Shown: positions 20,062 to 32,314 of the stretch, piece after piece
Position numbering within the stretch: the stretch's first letter is position 1
Layout: every line of letters begins with the position of its first letter
Source: Schistosoma haematobium
Taxonomy: Eukaryota; Platyhelminthes; Trematoda; Strigeidida; Schistosomatidae
Length of the DNA: 64,000 nt
Direction: 5' to 3'
Assembly (NCBI RefSeq): GCF_000699445.3
Contig: NC_067200.1
Location: 12,733,256-12,797,255, forward strand
The notes under the pieces: generated by a model
What the model was told of the DNA's origin: nothing
Databases searched by the model: none
Seen by the model: the letters and a program-made list of their open reading frames with translations, nothing else
Position numbers and translations under genes: made by a program

Positions 20062-22299
20062 ACTGCAGTTGTAGTGCCTAATGGCTTATATGAATTTCAA
20101 GTAATGCCTTTCGGGCTAACTAATGCCCCAGCCACCTTCCAACGATTGATGCAGACAGTTCTGCAAGGTCTCGTACCGCACCAGTGCTTAATCTACCTTG
20201 ATGATATTATTGTATATGGCAGCACGCCAGAACAACATAATGCCAATTTGAAGGCAGTCCTACAACGTATTAGGCAGCATAACCTAAAAGTGAAACCATC
20301 TAAATGTCGACTATTGCAAAAAGAAGTGCTTTTTTTAGGGCACTGCATTACAGAAAATGGAGTGGCAACAGATAAAGAAAAGACACGTGTGATTGTTAAT
20401 TGGCCGCAACCAAAATCACCCGAAGACGTTCGTAGCTTCCTTGGACTAGCTTCCTACTATAGACGCTTCGTACGTGATTTCGCATCATTAGCAGCACCTT
20501 TACACCGATTAACCCACAAAGGACGAAAATTTTTATGGACCAGCGAGTGTCAACAGGCGTTCGATGCTTTGAAGGCTCGGTTAACTTCTCCACCTATATT
20601 AGCCTTCCCAGATACTTCAGCAGACGGAGGCGAATTTATACTTGATACGGATGCTAGTTCCTCGGCTATTGGAGCAGTTTTATCACAAGTAGCTCGAGAT
20701 GGACACGAAAGGGTCATTGCGTATGCTAGTCGACGACTAGATAAGAGTGAAGCACGATATTCTACAACACGTCGGGAGATGTTAGCACTAGTAATATTCT
20801 TACAACATTTTCGCCATTATCTGCTGGGCAAACCCTTTCGTGTGCGCACGGATCACCGTGCACTGCAGTGGCTTCGCTCTTTCCGCGAACCAGAAGGGCA
20901 AGTGGCACGCTGGCAGGAACGACTACAAGAGTTCGATTTCACATGCGAGTATCGACCGGGAAATCGACATGCAAACGCGGATGCCCTCTCCCGAATACCC
21001 CAGACCACAGATATTATTAACGCAATTCTTAGTACAACTCCAGAGACAGACTGGCCCTCCCTACAAGCAACAGATCCAGACTTACAGATTGTTTATCAAA
21101 GACAGCTACATGGAAATAGTAAGCCATCCATGAGGGAGCTTAAAGATCGATCCGTAACAACTCGTCGTATTTGCACCAAATGGGGCAGCCTCAAACTATA
21201 TGGTGACACATTATTCCTAATGAATGAATCAAAACAACCCCTACTAATAGTACCGCGAGTGAAAGTTGAGAGTATTGTGGAACAGGTACACCGCGAACTT
21301 GGTCATGCGGGAGAACGGAGAACTGAACACGCTGTCCGTCAACGCTTTTGGTGGCCATCCATACACGAAGATGTAGCTCAGTTTTGCAAGAATTGTAACA
21401 CGTGCTGCCGTTTTAAATCGCCTCGGCAGACACCCCGTGCACCAATGACGCCGATGGTGACGACAGGACCACACCAGCGAGTTGGCATAGACATCATGGG
21501 ACCACTACCAACAACAAAAAATGGGAACAGCTACATACTGGTTATGGTGGATTATTTCACTAAATGGTGCGAAGCTGTACCCATTCCACAGCAAGACGCC
21601 CTTACTGTTGCCCGAGCTTTCATCGATCATTGGGTCTCCCGTTATGGTGCCCCTGTCTTGCTCTACTCCGACCAAGGTCCATTCTTTGAAAGCCACCTAA
21701 TTACTGAGATATGCCGACTATTAGGAATCAGGAAGACACACACCACTGCGTATCACCCAGAAGGTAATGGTCTCGTGGAAAGAACAAACAGAACTATTAA
21801 AGCCATCTTGCAGTCGTTCGTCAGCAGATCGTCACCTGAGTTATGGGATGAGGTGCTCCCCCAATGCCTTTTAGCATATCGTACATCGGTACATGGGTCC
21901 ACGGGATTCTCGCCTGCTATTTTGCTGTTTGGGCACGAATTACGCCTACCAGTAGAGATACAGTCACCCCTGCTGCCCTACGAAGAACAAGAGCATGTTC
22001 CGTACATACGTACTCTTCGCAACCGACCAGCTGATGCCTACCGTCTGGTCAACATTAACTTATGCAAGGCTAGTGGACACCAAAAAGATATATATGATCG
22101 TCAAGCACAAGGACCTAGGTATACAGTTGGAGATCGCGTCTGGTTACGCCGCCCAATGACATCGCTAGGGGGTTGCAGTAAATTCCATCAGCCCTGGCAA
22201 GGCCCCTTTGAAATTGTCCTCATCCGATCGCCCACCACGTTTGTATTGCGTAACATACAACGGCCTAAAGACGATGTGATAACGGTGCACTACATCTAG
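20062..22299 (+). pseudogene. pol second segment (RT, RNase H, integrase)
   Basis: Open from 20062 to a TAG at 22297-22299. RT: FQVMPFGLTNAPATFQRLM and the YLDD catalytic box (20194-20205), thumb FLGLASYYRRFV. RNase H about 20630-20995: LDTDASSSAIGAVLS, YSTTRREMLAL, RTDHRALQWL and DALSR. Integrase: HHCC zinc domain (His codons at 21289 and 21304, Cys codons at 21385 and 21394); catalytic Asp at 21490 (GIDIMGPLP), Asp at 21670 (YSDQG) and Glu at 21778 (NGLVER), giving the D-35-E spacing. A GPF-type C-terminal block (WQGPFEIVL) follows. All catalytic residues are present. The stop after VITVHYI looks premature: the same frame stays open 52 more codons, to the TAA at the LTR edge. Confidence 0.92.
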
Positions 22300-22458
22300 A
22301 TAAAACCCGATCGGACGACATTTCCCTTCGATGCCCAACTCGCTGATCCACCGCCGGCCACTAGATTTTACGAAGTACCATCTGAAGGAGGGATAGCATA
22401 CCCGTGCCCAAGATCAGGCACTGAGGACAGTGCCTCATTAGGAGAGGGGGCGATGTAA
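22300..22458 (+). pseudogene. Read-through tail of integrase
   Basis: In the same frame as pol after the TAG at 22297: IKPDRTTFPFDAQLADPPPA, FYEVPSEGGIAYPCPRSG and a terminal acidic part, ending TAA at 22456-22458 (bases 3-5 of the LTR). KP after HYx matches the usual end of Ty3 integrases, so this was probably coding until recently. Confidence 0.6.
22441..22453 (+). other. Polypurine tract
   Basis: GGAGAGGGGGCGA, purines except one C, immediately 5' of the 3' LTR; expected plus-strand primer for reverse transcription. Confidence 0.8.
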
Positions 22459-22766
22459 CGGGATTAAAATCATCATGTACAATGTTGTTAATAGATTTTG
22501 TTTTCTTTCTATTGCAGGGCAAGCAAGAATAAACGCTTTAGAAGAAGAGCAAGCCCTGCACGCACTAAACTTACAGGACGACTCATAAGACCGTTTTGTA
22601 AACTAGTTCTCTTTCTGTACAGAACCCGCGAATTTTAATTTTAAATAAACGTCTATTGGCCTCCATTTCTCGTTCTCTCTGTGGTGTAAAGTGTTCAGTT
22701 AAGATTGTGTGTGTTGTGGCTTTAGGTCTTCCCGTCTTCCAGTGACTGCTGATTACACGTGTTACA
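22454..22766 (+). repeat. 3' LTR (313 bp)
   Basis: Same length as the 5' LTR. Four substitutions relative to it: A to C in the AAACTTAAAGG block, C to T in CTAGCTCTC, and G to A plus C to T near the 3' end. Its second base starts the last in-frame stop of pol (TAA at 22456-22458). Confidence 0.93.
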
Positions 22767-22770
22767 ATAC
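22767..22770. repeat. Target-site duplication ATAC, right
   Basis: Directly follows the 3' LTR; matches 17988-17991. Confidence 0.85.
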
Positions 22771-22999
22771 TTTTTGTTGAAGTGATAATTAATAATTGTG
22801 AATGGACTGAACGTTGAATTGATTTTCTTGAGTCTCTAACAAATTAATCAAGTTTATCAGATGTGTAAGTATTTTGGAACTGTGGATAGGAAAAGAAAGG
22901 AGATGTGGTATTGAAATATCTTTAGAGTTATTAATGTTATCGTGATCATATTACATCATTAGCTGATGTTGTAGAGAATGGAGAAATGAGTTGGAGATA

Positions 23000-23275
23000 A
23001 TCGATTTATTGTTGAATACAAAATTGCAGAATATCTTCATAAAATATGAAAATCGCACATTAAATACTTGATTTGCACATTTTCCATCAGTTGTCCCTTA
23101 TAAATTTCATTGTTCCTTCATTTCTGTTGTTATAAAAATTTTTCTCTGTTTACATGACTGTTCTCTTCAATTCGATCTTGTTAACCTTCTGTTGTAGGGT
23201 ATTTCACTTCTGGTTGGTATTACATACTACTTATGTCTATCAACATAATTACCATACACCACAATATCAGTTCCT
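23000..23275 (+). repeat. R6 repeat
   Basis: Shares GAATACAAAATTGCAGAATATCTT..., TTCGATCTTGTTAACCTTCTG and TACATACTACTTATGTCTATCAACAT-type blocks with the copy at 7612. Confidence 0.7.
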
Positions 23276-23543
23276 AATGAAAATTACAGCTGTGTATCTA
23301 ATGAATTCACATTTAAAACAGCATGTAGATTTTATGAAACATTGAAATGAAGTTTATAGAAGTTACATTAAATGTTATCAAGGTGTATAATCGTTTACAA
23401 CTTATGAGAAATGAATTAATATTACACTCAAGGTTTGTATAATAGATTTACTTCATTTAATTTTAACTGTAAATTCCGTGCATCCCTTATTGTTCTTTTT
23501 CTTATCAGTACATAGTGTAATATTCTTTTAAACAAATAATTAT

Positions 23544-23978
23544 TATCGGTATTGGGATTTGTGGGAGATTGTAGTATTTTCAAAGTTGAATTTACGAAAC
23601 AATCTAAGCTAGACCACCATTGAAAACCTGGAAGCATTGGACAACCGTTCTGTCTCAGTACGGGACTCAACAGGAGTGAACATCTACGATCCTGTACGCA
23701 GGACTCGAACCCAAGACATTTGGTCTTACACGTGAATGCTTAACTTCTAGACCACTGAGACCAGCATCCAACATTTTTGCACAAGATCATGGGTTAACTG
23801 AAATTAGACTTTAACACAGCTAGTTGCTGGTTCAGTTGTGCACGGGCTAAGCGTTCTCGTGGGATTGTGGATGCACACTGCTGAAGAGTCTAGTACAAGG
23901 AAGAAATGGCTGCTCAGTGCTTCTAGGTTTTCAGTGGTAATCTAGCATACATCGAATCGTGAATTTAACTCTGAAAAT
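23544..23978. repeat. SINE-H1 fold-back pair
   Basis: Minus copy 23544 to about 23785 (tail, hammerhead with GGAC changed, tRNA-like block with CGAACCCAAGAC) directly joined to a plus copy to 23978 (GATTGTGGATGCACACTGCTGAAGAG; GGAAGAAATGGC). Heads meet; tails outside. Both ribozyme cores carry changes. Confidence 0.78.
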
Positions 23979-24296
23979 GATTGTTTTATGATTTCTAATA
24001 ATATATTGTTTGTTACTAAGTTATTTTTTACCCCTCTACATTAGTTCATCACAGTTCTTTTACAAAAATATTTATCCAATTAGACTGACTTGATAAATCA
24101 CTTTAATGTTTAATGTTACTATTAAAATTCATTTGTAAATAGTCTCAATCACGCTAGATTAATCTTAGTTACATTTTAATTATTAGTATTTATTACGTTT
24201 TTAATCAGTTATAAGGCGTAAAATCTGAGTATAATTGTATAAGTAAATTGAGGAACCTTTGTTTCAAAACAAAACAAAAGTTGATTAATATCAGAA
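23979..24296. other. No feature seen
   Basis: AT-rich. Confidence 0.5.
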
Positions 24297-24600
24297 AGGG
24301 TGTTTGTGGATATTATAGTGATTTTAATAGTTAAGATGATGAGTCAATTGAAACTAGACCATCATGGAAAACCTGGAAGTACTGACCGGCAATGGTAGAT
24401 GTGTCGCTTAATCTCGTGGATTAGTTTAAGTTAGAGGTTAAGCGCTCGAACGCGAAGTCGATAGGTCCTGAGTTCGAATCTTGCTAGGTGGGATCATAGG
24501 TGCGCACTACTGCCTCACAAAATAGGACGAAACGGCCGTCCAGTGCCTCCAGGTTTTCCATGATGATCTAGCTTCAATTGACTCATGATCTCAACTATTA
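24297..24600. repeat. SINE-H1 fold-back pair
   Basis: Minus tail fragment 24297 to about 24392, then a plus copy to 24600 with tRNA-like block (TTCGAATCTTGC). The plus hammerhead has lost its CTGAGGA core (ACTACTGCCTCACAAAA) but keeps GGACGAAACGGCCGTCCAGTGC. Confidence 0.8.
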
Positions 24601-25629
24601 AAAGTGGATCAGTTATATTTTTATTTTTCTGTTTCTAAGTGGACCAATAATAACTGACACACTAACTCAATTGTTGTTGTTGCTTATCCTGAAGATTTAC
24701 TGAAATACTTTTTTCAATCATGTCCAACGATAGCAGAGAGGTTAAATGAAGAACAATGAAGTCGAAGGCAGTGACGTGCTTCTTTATCACGGAGGAATAA
24801 AGTCAAAAAAAATTTTGACTCTAAAAATAGTAACCTAATCATGTCCCATTAATTATCAGTGTAAGCAGTACCATCTGAAGAGTATGGCGTTAATGCATCC
24901 CACACTACTGATGAGAAAATAGTTTGTGACCAGACTTAAAGGGCTGTTCCTTGGGTTGCTTAGTCACGATCCATTCAACACTAATCCAGTTTCTTTTGTT
25001 TAATCATCCATATACGAGTTTGAGCTGCCACAGAATGATAGTTACTCGTACATTCCAAATTGTATTTAAGCCCCACTTACTCACAATTAAATCATTTTAT
25101 CTGTTGCTAGATTTTAATTTTATCCTTTCTACCAACCCTTCTGTTCCAACTAGGGATAGAAAGAAACACCTGACCAGTGCTTCTACATGGTTTCAGTGTC
25201 CCTCCAGTTGACGGCCGGTTCATAAAAGAAGAATATTGCCCATTAAGTCTTTGCTGAGTTCCAATTTTTCCACTCAAGTCTAGATGATTAAGATATTATG
25301 TTTTTCAAAACATTTATTTCTTTGAAGTATTGTCGAATACAATAAGAACATGAGGAGATCTTCGTAGATTAAAATGAATTCATCATTGTTTTTTCACTTA
25401 CAAATTATTTAAATCTACAAGAGTAATAATGAAATTCGAAGTAAAAGTATGATATAGTTTATTTACAGTAATTCTTAAACGAAAGTTCAAAATGAGACAA
25501 TGAATCAGACGACACAGACATAGAAAAATAGAAGACATTATGCAATTGTAGTTATGATTTTTTGCATAGTCACAAAACAAAAACCCAGTCTTTTACATTA
25601 AGGCAGATAGGACTGTATTGAACGAGTAC
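24601..25629. other. No feature seen
   Basis: AT-rich. An 86-codon frame (24951-25211) has no recognisable motif or codon bias and is not called. Confidence 0.45.
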
Positions 25630-25865
25630 TCAGGTAGGGACAACTGGTCACATCTAATGACAAAATTACACATATGAGAACCATACACTGAATACTTCAT
25701 TTGTCCTTCACATTTTGTATGATTATTTCAATCTTCCTTTGTATTTTCCCTTCTATTCTCTTCAACTCGATCTTCTTAGCCTTCTGTTACCAGGTTTTCC
25801 ACTTTTAATTGATGTTACATAATATTTATGTCTGTTTACAAAAATATCATACATTACAGGACTAC
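25630..25865 (+). repeat. R6 repeat
   Basis: Diverged copy: CTCTTCAACTCGATCTTCTTAGCCTTCTG and TTACATAATATTTATGTCTG-type blocks (trimmed) align with the 7612 copy. Confidence 0.6.
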
Positions 25866-26954
25866 AAACAGTAATACAGATTATACAAACTAAGTGATTA
25901 TATAATTGAGCAACATCGGAATAAAATTATTTCAGTTATATTGATAGAAAATGAGGACAGATTTAGTATTGAAATGGCTATTTGAAAAAGCAGGAAAATT
26001 AGGTTTACCATAACTTCCTTGTTTATAAAATAGATTAGATCTGAAATGCTTAGTAGGAATAAAATTTAATATAGAGAGTTAAATCCCACGTTGATAGTCT
26101 GGTCATACTTTTGTACCATGTGAGCCTGAATACCTACTGGTCTTGTCGTAAGGAAAATCGACCTTTATCTCTGAAGACTCTGAGAATGAGTTAATTGAAG
26201 AGATGTTGATGATAAATAAATACTTAAGCACTTAAATCTCAGTTTATATGAAAATAGAAAATGTAATATTTGTCAAAATAAGACATTCTAGTTCAGAATT
26301 GGAACACGAACATCATACGTTAATGTAGGAGTGGAATAAATTATTACCGCAGGTCATGTAAAAGTTCGAGATTAGTGAAATATAGAGAAAACATGTGAAT
26401 TAATTGTAAGAAATTAAAGCTTAACAGCTAAGTGGACTAGTGTTCCAAAAATGCCTTCTAGAGTTTCTCATTCAATCTTCTTCCTCTCTCCACAACATAT
26501 CTACTATTCATTAAATACCAACTGTATGTTATTGTGATTACAGGTAAATATTTTGAAAGAACAATTTGAAAATACTCGTATGGAAACTTTGATTTCAATC
26601 ATTTCTGTATAGGAATCCTTCCATTTGGCCAAACTCGAGAGCGACGTATAATTCTTTTCAAAGATTCGTATAAATTTTTGAATGGGTGTATTTGTAACTA
26701 TATTTCTCTGGCAAAAATATAAACTAATTAGTCATATATGTAGGAGTTTGAGTTTTCCTGTTGCTAATATTATGAACTACATCTTATCACTTCTTACTGA
26801 TATATGTACTTTTTTAGCAGATCACCTAAATAGAGCCTTTAGTTACTAGTTTATTGTGAATTCTTGTTGCTTAAGTTTTCTGTTTTTAATGTTTAGGGAT
26901 AAATTAATCCGTTCCCATTAGTAAGTAGACTCATTTGAATAGATTCCACGAGTA
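25866..26954. other. No feature seen
   Basis: AT-rich. Confidence 0.5.
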
Positions 26955-27130
26955 ATGCCCAAGGTATCTGTTTCACTCTATGATTTTGAGATGGTGAAGA
27001 AGATTTGTAGCTCAGGAGGATGATTTTGGTGGAGTTTTGTTCTCTGAGCTGGATGGTTTGGTCGTGGAGCTTTCATCGTTCTTCTGAACGACATAATCAG
27101 CACAAACTTCAGATAGAAGTTTCACTCTAT
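26955..27130 (-). repeat. PLE-like terminal fragment with minimal hammerhead-like motif
   Basis: On the minus strand 27100-27064: CTGATTA (core with G8 changed), one extra T, GTCGTTC/GAACGAT stem II with AGAA loop, GAAA, palindrome AGCT and a CTC triplet. The layout, including the extra base after the core, matches the PLE-B terminus. The flanking GC-richer sequence (CTGAGCTGGATGGTTTGGTC) looks repetitive. Confidence 0.5.
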
Positions 27131-27944
27131 ATAATATTTGTTGGGTAGATTCACTTATTATCAGCCTTATACATCAACATTTATAAAGTTCAGAAAAGAA
27201 AAATAAGTGACAAATCATAGATTTGATCATCTACGGGTTCGTGGATATGCACTATTGAGTTGTATCATATTAGAATATAATGAATATTTAACACTTCTCG
27301 GTTTTTAGTGGTTATTTAATTAAAAGGGGTCTGTGATATGAACTATAAGCCACATTAAAGTAGTCAAGTAGGTAGATCCCTGATATTTGGAGAAATGGTC
27401 GGTTAGTTTGGGTTTCATTAGGAAGAACAATAATCTTTCATGATTCATATCTGTCAATGTTCAAAGACAGAAATTTGTGTATTTAACTTGTTACATAAAA
27501 GATTTGTAAATAATATGATCATTGTTGGAGAAAGGAAAATAATACAACGAAGAAGAACACTCAATTTTTATCAATGAATTTCAGTACAAACATCAGAAAT
27601 AAATTGTGTCTGTATCCTAAGCTTGACTAGAATAAATGGATCATATCTAACAGTAGAGTTTCAAATCACTTCAGATTCTTCAGATGAATGTACTTTTATA
27701 TCCTTGTCAATATTTACAATGACATTCCAAACCAATATCAAAATTCATTCCTAAACATTAACACAAAGATAATATGAACACTTACTATGGATTAAGTATT
27801 CTATAATTTATAAAAAAATTTGAAAAAATGCACCATTGGATCATATTTATTTCGTATAACTAAGTGTCACGTTTATTCTTGTGAAATATTTTTTGAAGAA
27901 TATTATTTACTACTATCAAACTCCTAACGTGAATTTACTTACAA
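27131..27944. other. No feature seen
   Basis: AT-rich. Confidence 0.5.
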
Positions 27945-28375
27945 CAGTTGAGATCATCAGTCAGTTGAAGCTAGACCACCGTGGACAACCTGGAAGCACT
28001 GGACGGCCGTTTCGTCTTATTGTGGGACTCCTCAGCAGTGCGCATTCACGACTACGTCTCGCGGGATTCGAACTCAGGATCTATCAGTCAAGCTCCAGGC
28101 GCTTAACCAACTAGACCACTAAGCCGGCATCCAACGGTGTTAATATCTAACTTCAACTAATCCACGAAATGGCGCCACCGTCCACTATTGTCATCAGTGA
28201 GTAACTATCTCACAACTGACTCGGTTGAACTCCACTGGTCACTGCTTCTCTCTAGAACTCCAGGATATATACCTTGAAGCCAGTCACTAATGAGCATATG
28301 TTGATTAGTATCAGAAAGGGTTTTGTGGAGATTATAGTAATTTCAACAGTTGAGATCATGAGTCAATAATAATTT
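27945..28375 (-). repeat. SINE-H1, full unit plus part of a second (head-to-tail)
   Basis: Read on the minus strand: partial tail of one unit (from 28375), its CTCCACAAAACCC end, then directly the head (CATATGCTCATTAGTGACTGG), tRNA-like block, hammerhead and tail of the next unit. The tail block recurs after about 402 nt. Good preservation throughout. Confidence 0.85.
27996..28041 (-). ncRNA. Hammerhead ribozyme, near intact (SINE-H1)
   Basis: Minus strand: GCACTG/CAGTGC stem I perfect, CTGAGGA core, stem II GTCC/AGAC (one mismatch at the loop end), GAAA, palindrome ACGGCCGT, GTC triplet. Confidence 0.75.
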
Positions 28376-29392
28376 ACTTTCAGCGTTTTTGTCTTATTTT
28401 GAGTAGGCAGAAGAAGATAGAACTGGCAGAAATAAAGTTTATTCATACATACATAGATACATACATACATACATACATATTCATAAATGCATTTAAACAG
28501 CTACAACACCGAGGATACTTTAGAAGCATAATTGTTCCCAGTCTTTGAATTATCAATTAAGACATTCGAACTACAAGGAAAAAATCCAATAAAATACATT
28601 GAAAACTATAACAAAACCCATGTAGACAACTAACGTTCTTGCAATAAATAAGGAGCTCACTGATGACGTTGTCCAAGATGACGAAGAAAGATCTATACTA
28701 TAAGCTACTTAACACAAATAACTGAATCAATTAGAAATTGTTTTTTCTAAAAGATTTCATTCTTCCTAAGTGATTGTATCAAATTTGTTTGTATTTCCAT
28801 AGATGCATTTGTCTTTTATTTTGTTCATCGTAAGTTTTGATATTAATTCATGATATTCATTGTTCCTATAATTCATACTATGATTGTTTAGATTCTTATA
28901 TTGTATTTCACCATAATTGTAAGTGACTATGCCTGTAGTGGATGCTACTCACAAGGATGTTTATAAGTGATGAGTAGAGGAACATGGCGTTGAAGTTGTA
29001 ATAATTGTCAGACAGAGTAAAGAGTTTCGGTGAATCAAAAGCACGGAGCTAGGCAAAACACTTTGAGACCAGATAAGAAGACAGTTCAGATGGCAGAACA
29101 CACCGAAAAATGTAAATGGATGATTCAAGGATATGTATATACATCAAGTTAATAGTGTGTAACTTCTGGTAATAAATATACACTTCTCCTACCTTTTGTC
29201 ATATTTTACATGCCTACTTAATGTACCCCATTGCTTCCATATTTTCTTTATCCAATACAATATAGTATTGGCATCAATCTTAGTTTTGTTTACTACTCCA
29301 TCTTATATTCTCTTATGTTTATTATCATGAGTTTTGTAATCATTTAAAACATTAAAATCAACTGTACTAACTAAACTATTTTACTGGTTCAA
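28376..29392. other. Mostly featureless; one microsatellite
   Basis: AT-rich; (CATA)n tract at about 28444-28482. Confidence 0.5.
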
Positions 29393-29645
29393 ATCGTGAG
29401 TCAATTTAGGCTAGACTAACATGGAAAACCTGGAAGCACTGGACGGCCGTTTCGTCCTAGTACGGGACTCCTCATCAGTGTGCATCCATAATCTCACGCC
29501 AGGCGCTTAGCCAACTAGACCACTGGGCTGGATGCGCAGTGCTGAGGAGTCCCATACTAGTACGAAACGGCCGTCCAGTGCTTCCAGGTTTTCCATGGTG
29601 GTCTAGCTTCAGTTGACTCACGATTTCAACCAGTGAAATTTCTAA
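29393..29645. repeat. SINE-H1 fold-back pair with a ribozyme in each arm
   Basis: Minus copy 29393 to about 29530 and plus copy about 29531-29645. The arms would form a long hairpin. Minus ribozyme: position C3 is A (ATGAGGA), other parts fine. Plus ribozyme 29536-29581: CTGAGGA, GAAA, ACGGCCGT, GTC intact, with mismatches in stem I (GCAGTG) and stem II (GTAC). Confidence 0.85.
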
Positions 29646-29929
29646 AAATCTGCACAAAACCCACTCTGATAATAAACTATTTTAAATATTTAGTTCTAAT
29701 TATGGCGTTGATTTGCAGCGTTACATGTTTATAGCAGATGTAAAGCTTCGAAATAGAACGATGAATTCATTCGAATTCGTCTAATGCCTGTTGTTTTCAT
29801 TTGTTTCAATTTATAAAAGGATCAAGTTATATTATCTAAGTTGTGTTATCATTATTATTATTGACATCACTGTTATCGCTTCAATTGCTTTGAGTATCCT
29901 CGTCTTAAGCTCCTCTTAATTTGTTGATG

Positions 29930-30075
29930 TGAAATAAGGCAAGTTCACTGAGTCGGAATCCAGTGGTTTCTATTTCAATGTGAACATCAACACTGGGATA
30001 TAGCAGGTACATCAAGATGACAAGTTCCAACTAGAATGAAATGTCCTCATGGATTCAACAGTTAGCCTTCTATTC
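29930..30075 (+). repeat. Sm-alpha fragment, old
   Basis: GTGAACATCAACACTGGGAT, CAGGTACATCAAGATGACAAG and TGGATTCAACAGTTAGCC are recognisable Sm-alpha segments around a decayed hammerhead. Confidence 0.55.
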
Positions 30076-30371
30076 AACTTAACTGAAAAGCTTTAAAAAT
30101 AGTGAGATTCGTGTATGTGATTTGTTGGCCACTTATTTAAATCTTCTGATACCAGTGTATCTGAAAGCTTTGAGTCTACAATTAGGTTGCATATGTGATC
30201 ATTATCTGATCAGGGGCTAGCTAAATTCAAATAAACGTCGGTCAAAATTACACACGCAGACAAACGTGCAGTATATTTTTTTAAAGATTTCCTTCCTTCA
30301 AAAATAAGTTATGAGAATCTCATAATGTAATAAATTTCAGAAATCTTAACAATAAACCTAATGATGGTGTT

Positions 30372-30660
30372 GAAGTGAACGAGAACACAAAAATGGAGGA
30401 CAACCAAATGTGTATTAATATAACATTACAGAATCTCTTAGTAAAATTTGAGAACCAAACAGTAAATTGTTCACTTGCAAAGTGTCAATCAACTGCTTCA
30501 GACTTGATTGTTCATTCATTTCCATACCCATCAGTGAATTTGTTCTCGTTCTCTTCTCTTCTATCTTTTGAACTTTCTACCTCCAAGCATTTCACTTTCG
30601 ACTGGCGATACCAGTTAATTATATCTGTCAACATCAGTAGAACACATCACAGTGGGCATT
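30372..30660 (+). repeat. R6 repeat
   Basis: Starts GAACGAGAACACAAAAATGG; shares the AATTTGAGAACC, CATTTCACTTTCGACTGG and CTGTCAACATCAGTAG blocks. The 103-codon frame in it is a by-product of the T-rich strand. Confidence 0.7.
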
Positions 30661-32314
30661 CTAGTAAAGTTATATTACTACAATGAATAAATTTCAAAAC
30701 AGTAACTTAGTTGTTAAACATAAAATTTCAAAGGGTTGACTTCCTGTATACAAATTTAATGGGTGGTTTTTTTGTGAAATAAATTTGCTCTATAATTTAG
30801 ACATGATCATAAGTTAAGTAATAACATTACACTACTGTTACCGGATGTCATGTGTTTGATTTCATCATAAAGGTTTACTTCTTTAGAGAAATATGAATGA
30901 AAATTCAGTGATTCTCAGTTTATAATGGCAAGTTCATAAATAATAAAAACCATCTTTATCAAGATCCTAAACCTTTACTATTCCCCTGTCTTACGTTTTG
31001 AAGAAAGTCTGAACAAATTTAATAATGTTACAATAACTTCACAGTTAATTGGTATGTTTAGCAGAATCAGATAAATCACAAGGCTTGAATAACTCACTAG
31101 TAACACCTGACATTGCGAATCTGGGCGATTTCAGTTTGATTCACACAACAGGTATCAATCCCCTAATAACTAGAGACATAACCTTTTGAAGAGTTTTAAA
31201 TTCAACATGAATCAGGTATAGTGTTTACTGAAGACTATCTCAAACCATCTAACATTAAAAACCAGCGCAAGCAATGCCGAATCACTTAGACGAATGGCTA
31301 CATTGAGACGTGATCGTTAGGATCAGATCAACAATAAAAAATCCTAACAAACGTGACGCTACTCATCACTTAGTGACTATTCAGTGTAGAATTCAAAGCC
31401 ATATGTTGACTGAGGTTTAAATATCATGAATTGTAGTGATTAATCGGGATATACACTTAAAAGATGTTTTTCATTGCATATCGTCATTTGTGTAAACCCA
31501 TACATAACCATAAATTAAAGGCAATATTGGTTAACTTTTAAACTGGAACTTCTCTTTATTCCTTCACTTCTTATAATACTAGTTTTGATCATATGTTCAA
31601 AACAGATATAATCCCTGAATACATTCTCTGCCCATAAAATCATCAGGAAAGAATAATTACCTCCTATTTGACTGCTCATAACGTGGCAAATATCTTCTTC
31701 TGTTCATTGATCATCATTTCTATCTATTTTTTTTATTTGCTTATGGTAACGAAAATCTTTTTGTTTTGTAGTGGGTAATGGGTGAATGTGAAGGGGGGTA
31801 TGTTTAATCTTCTGTTGATTATATTTACAAGCATAATTTGTTACACACCACATATGGCCATGTGTTTGTATTCTGAAATCAAGAATAATAATAATTACAA
31901 TACTCCAAATGCCTAAACTTCAAAGCTTTATCTTACCGACTGACAAATAGTAATTACTGTATTCTTGTTGAGCTATTTATCTTCGTTACAGCTTTTATTT
32001 ATTTACTTCCTTAATTTAATAGATATGTCTCTTAATACATACTACTTATTAGTACGATCAATAAGTAGTAATGAAAATAGTATAGTTGTGTAATAAGTCA
32101 GCTTATTAACTTATTATAAATATGAATACATTATAAATTTATTACAAAATTTATAACATACCGTTTTCTGTAGCAGTATGGCTAGAGAGTTGTATTATCG
32201 TATGTAGAATCAAAATGATGAACTTTCTAGATTAACCTGTTTATTCATTTGTTGGTTATAGATTGAATGTATTATGCAGTTAGATTCAGTTGAAAATGAG
32301 ATCTTCTCAACTTA
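30661..32314. other. No feature seen
   Basis: AT-rich. A possible tRNA-like remnant around 31100-31200 is too decayed to call. Confidence 0.45.

Larger units (their letters stand above)
17992..22766 (+). mobile_element. Ty3-type LTR retrotransposon, nearly complete
   Basis: A 4775-bp element: 313-bp LTRs beginning TGTAAC and ending GTTACA, a 4-bp target duplication ATAC on both sides, TGGTGA primer-site start two bases after the 5' LTR, gag-protease-RT-RNase H-integrase in Ty3 order, and a purine tract before the 3' LTR. No envelope frame. By gene order, integrase after RNase H and the unusual zinc motif it resembles the CsRn1/Boudicca group of trematode Ty3 elements (inference). LTR divergence of 4 in 313 indicates a young insertion. 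Coding is broken by two 1-nt losses and a late stop. Confidence 0.93.

Noticed and set aside
22300..22453. Envelope-like gene between integrase and the 3' LTR
   Set aside because: Only about 150 bp are available and the frame continues integrase; no signal peptide or membrane segment.
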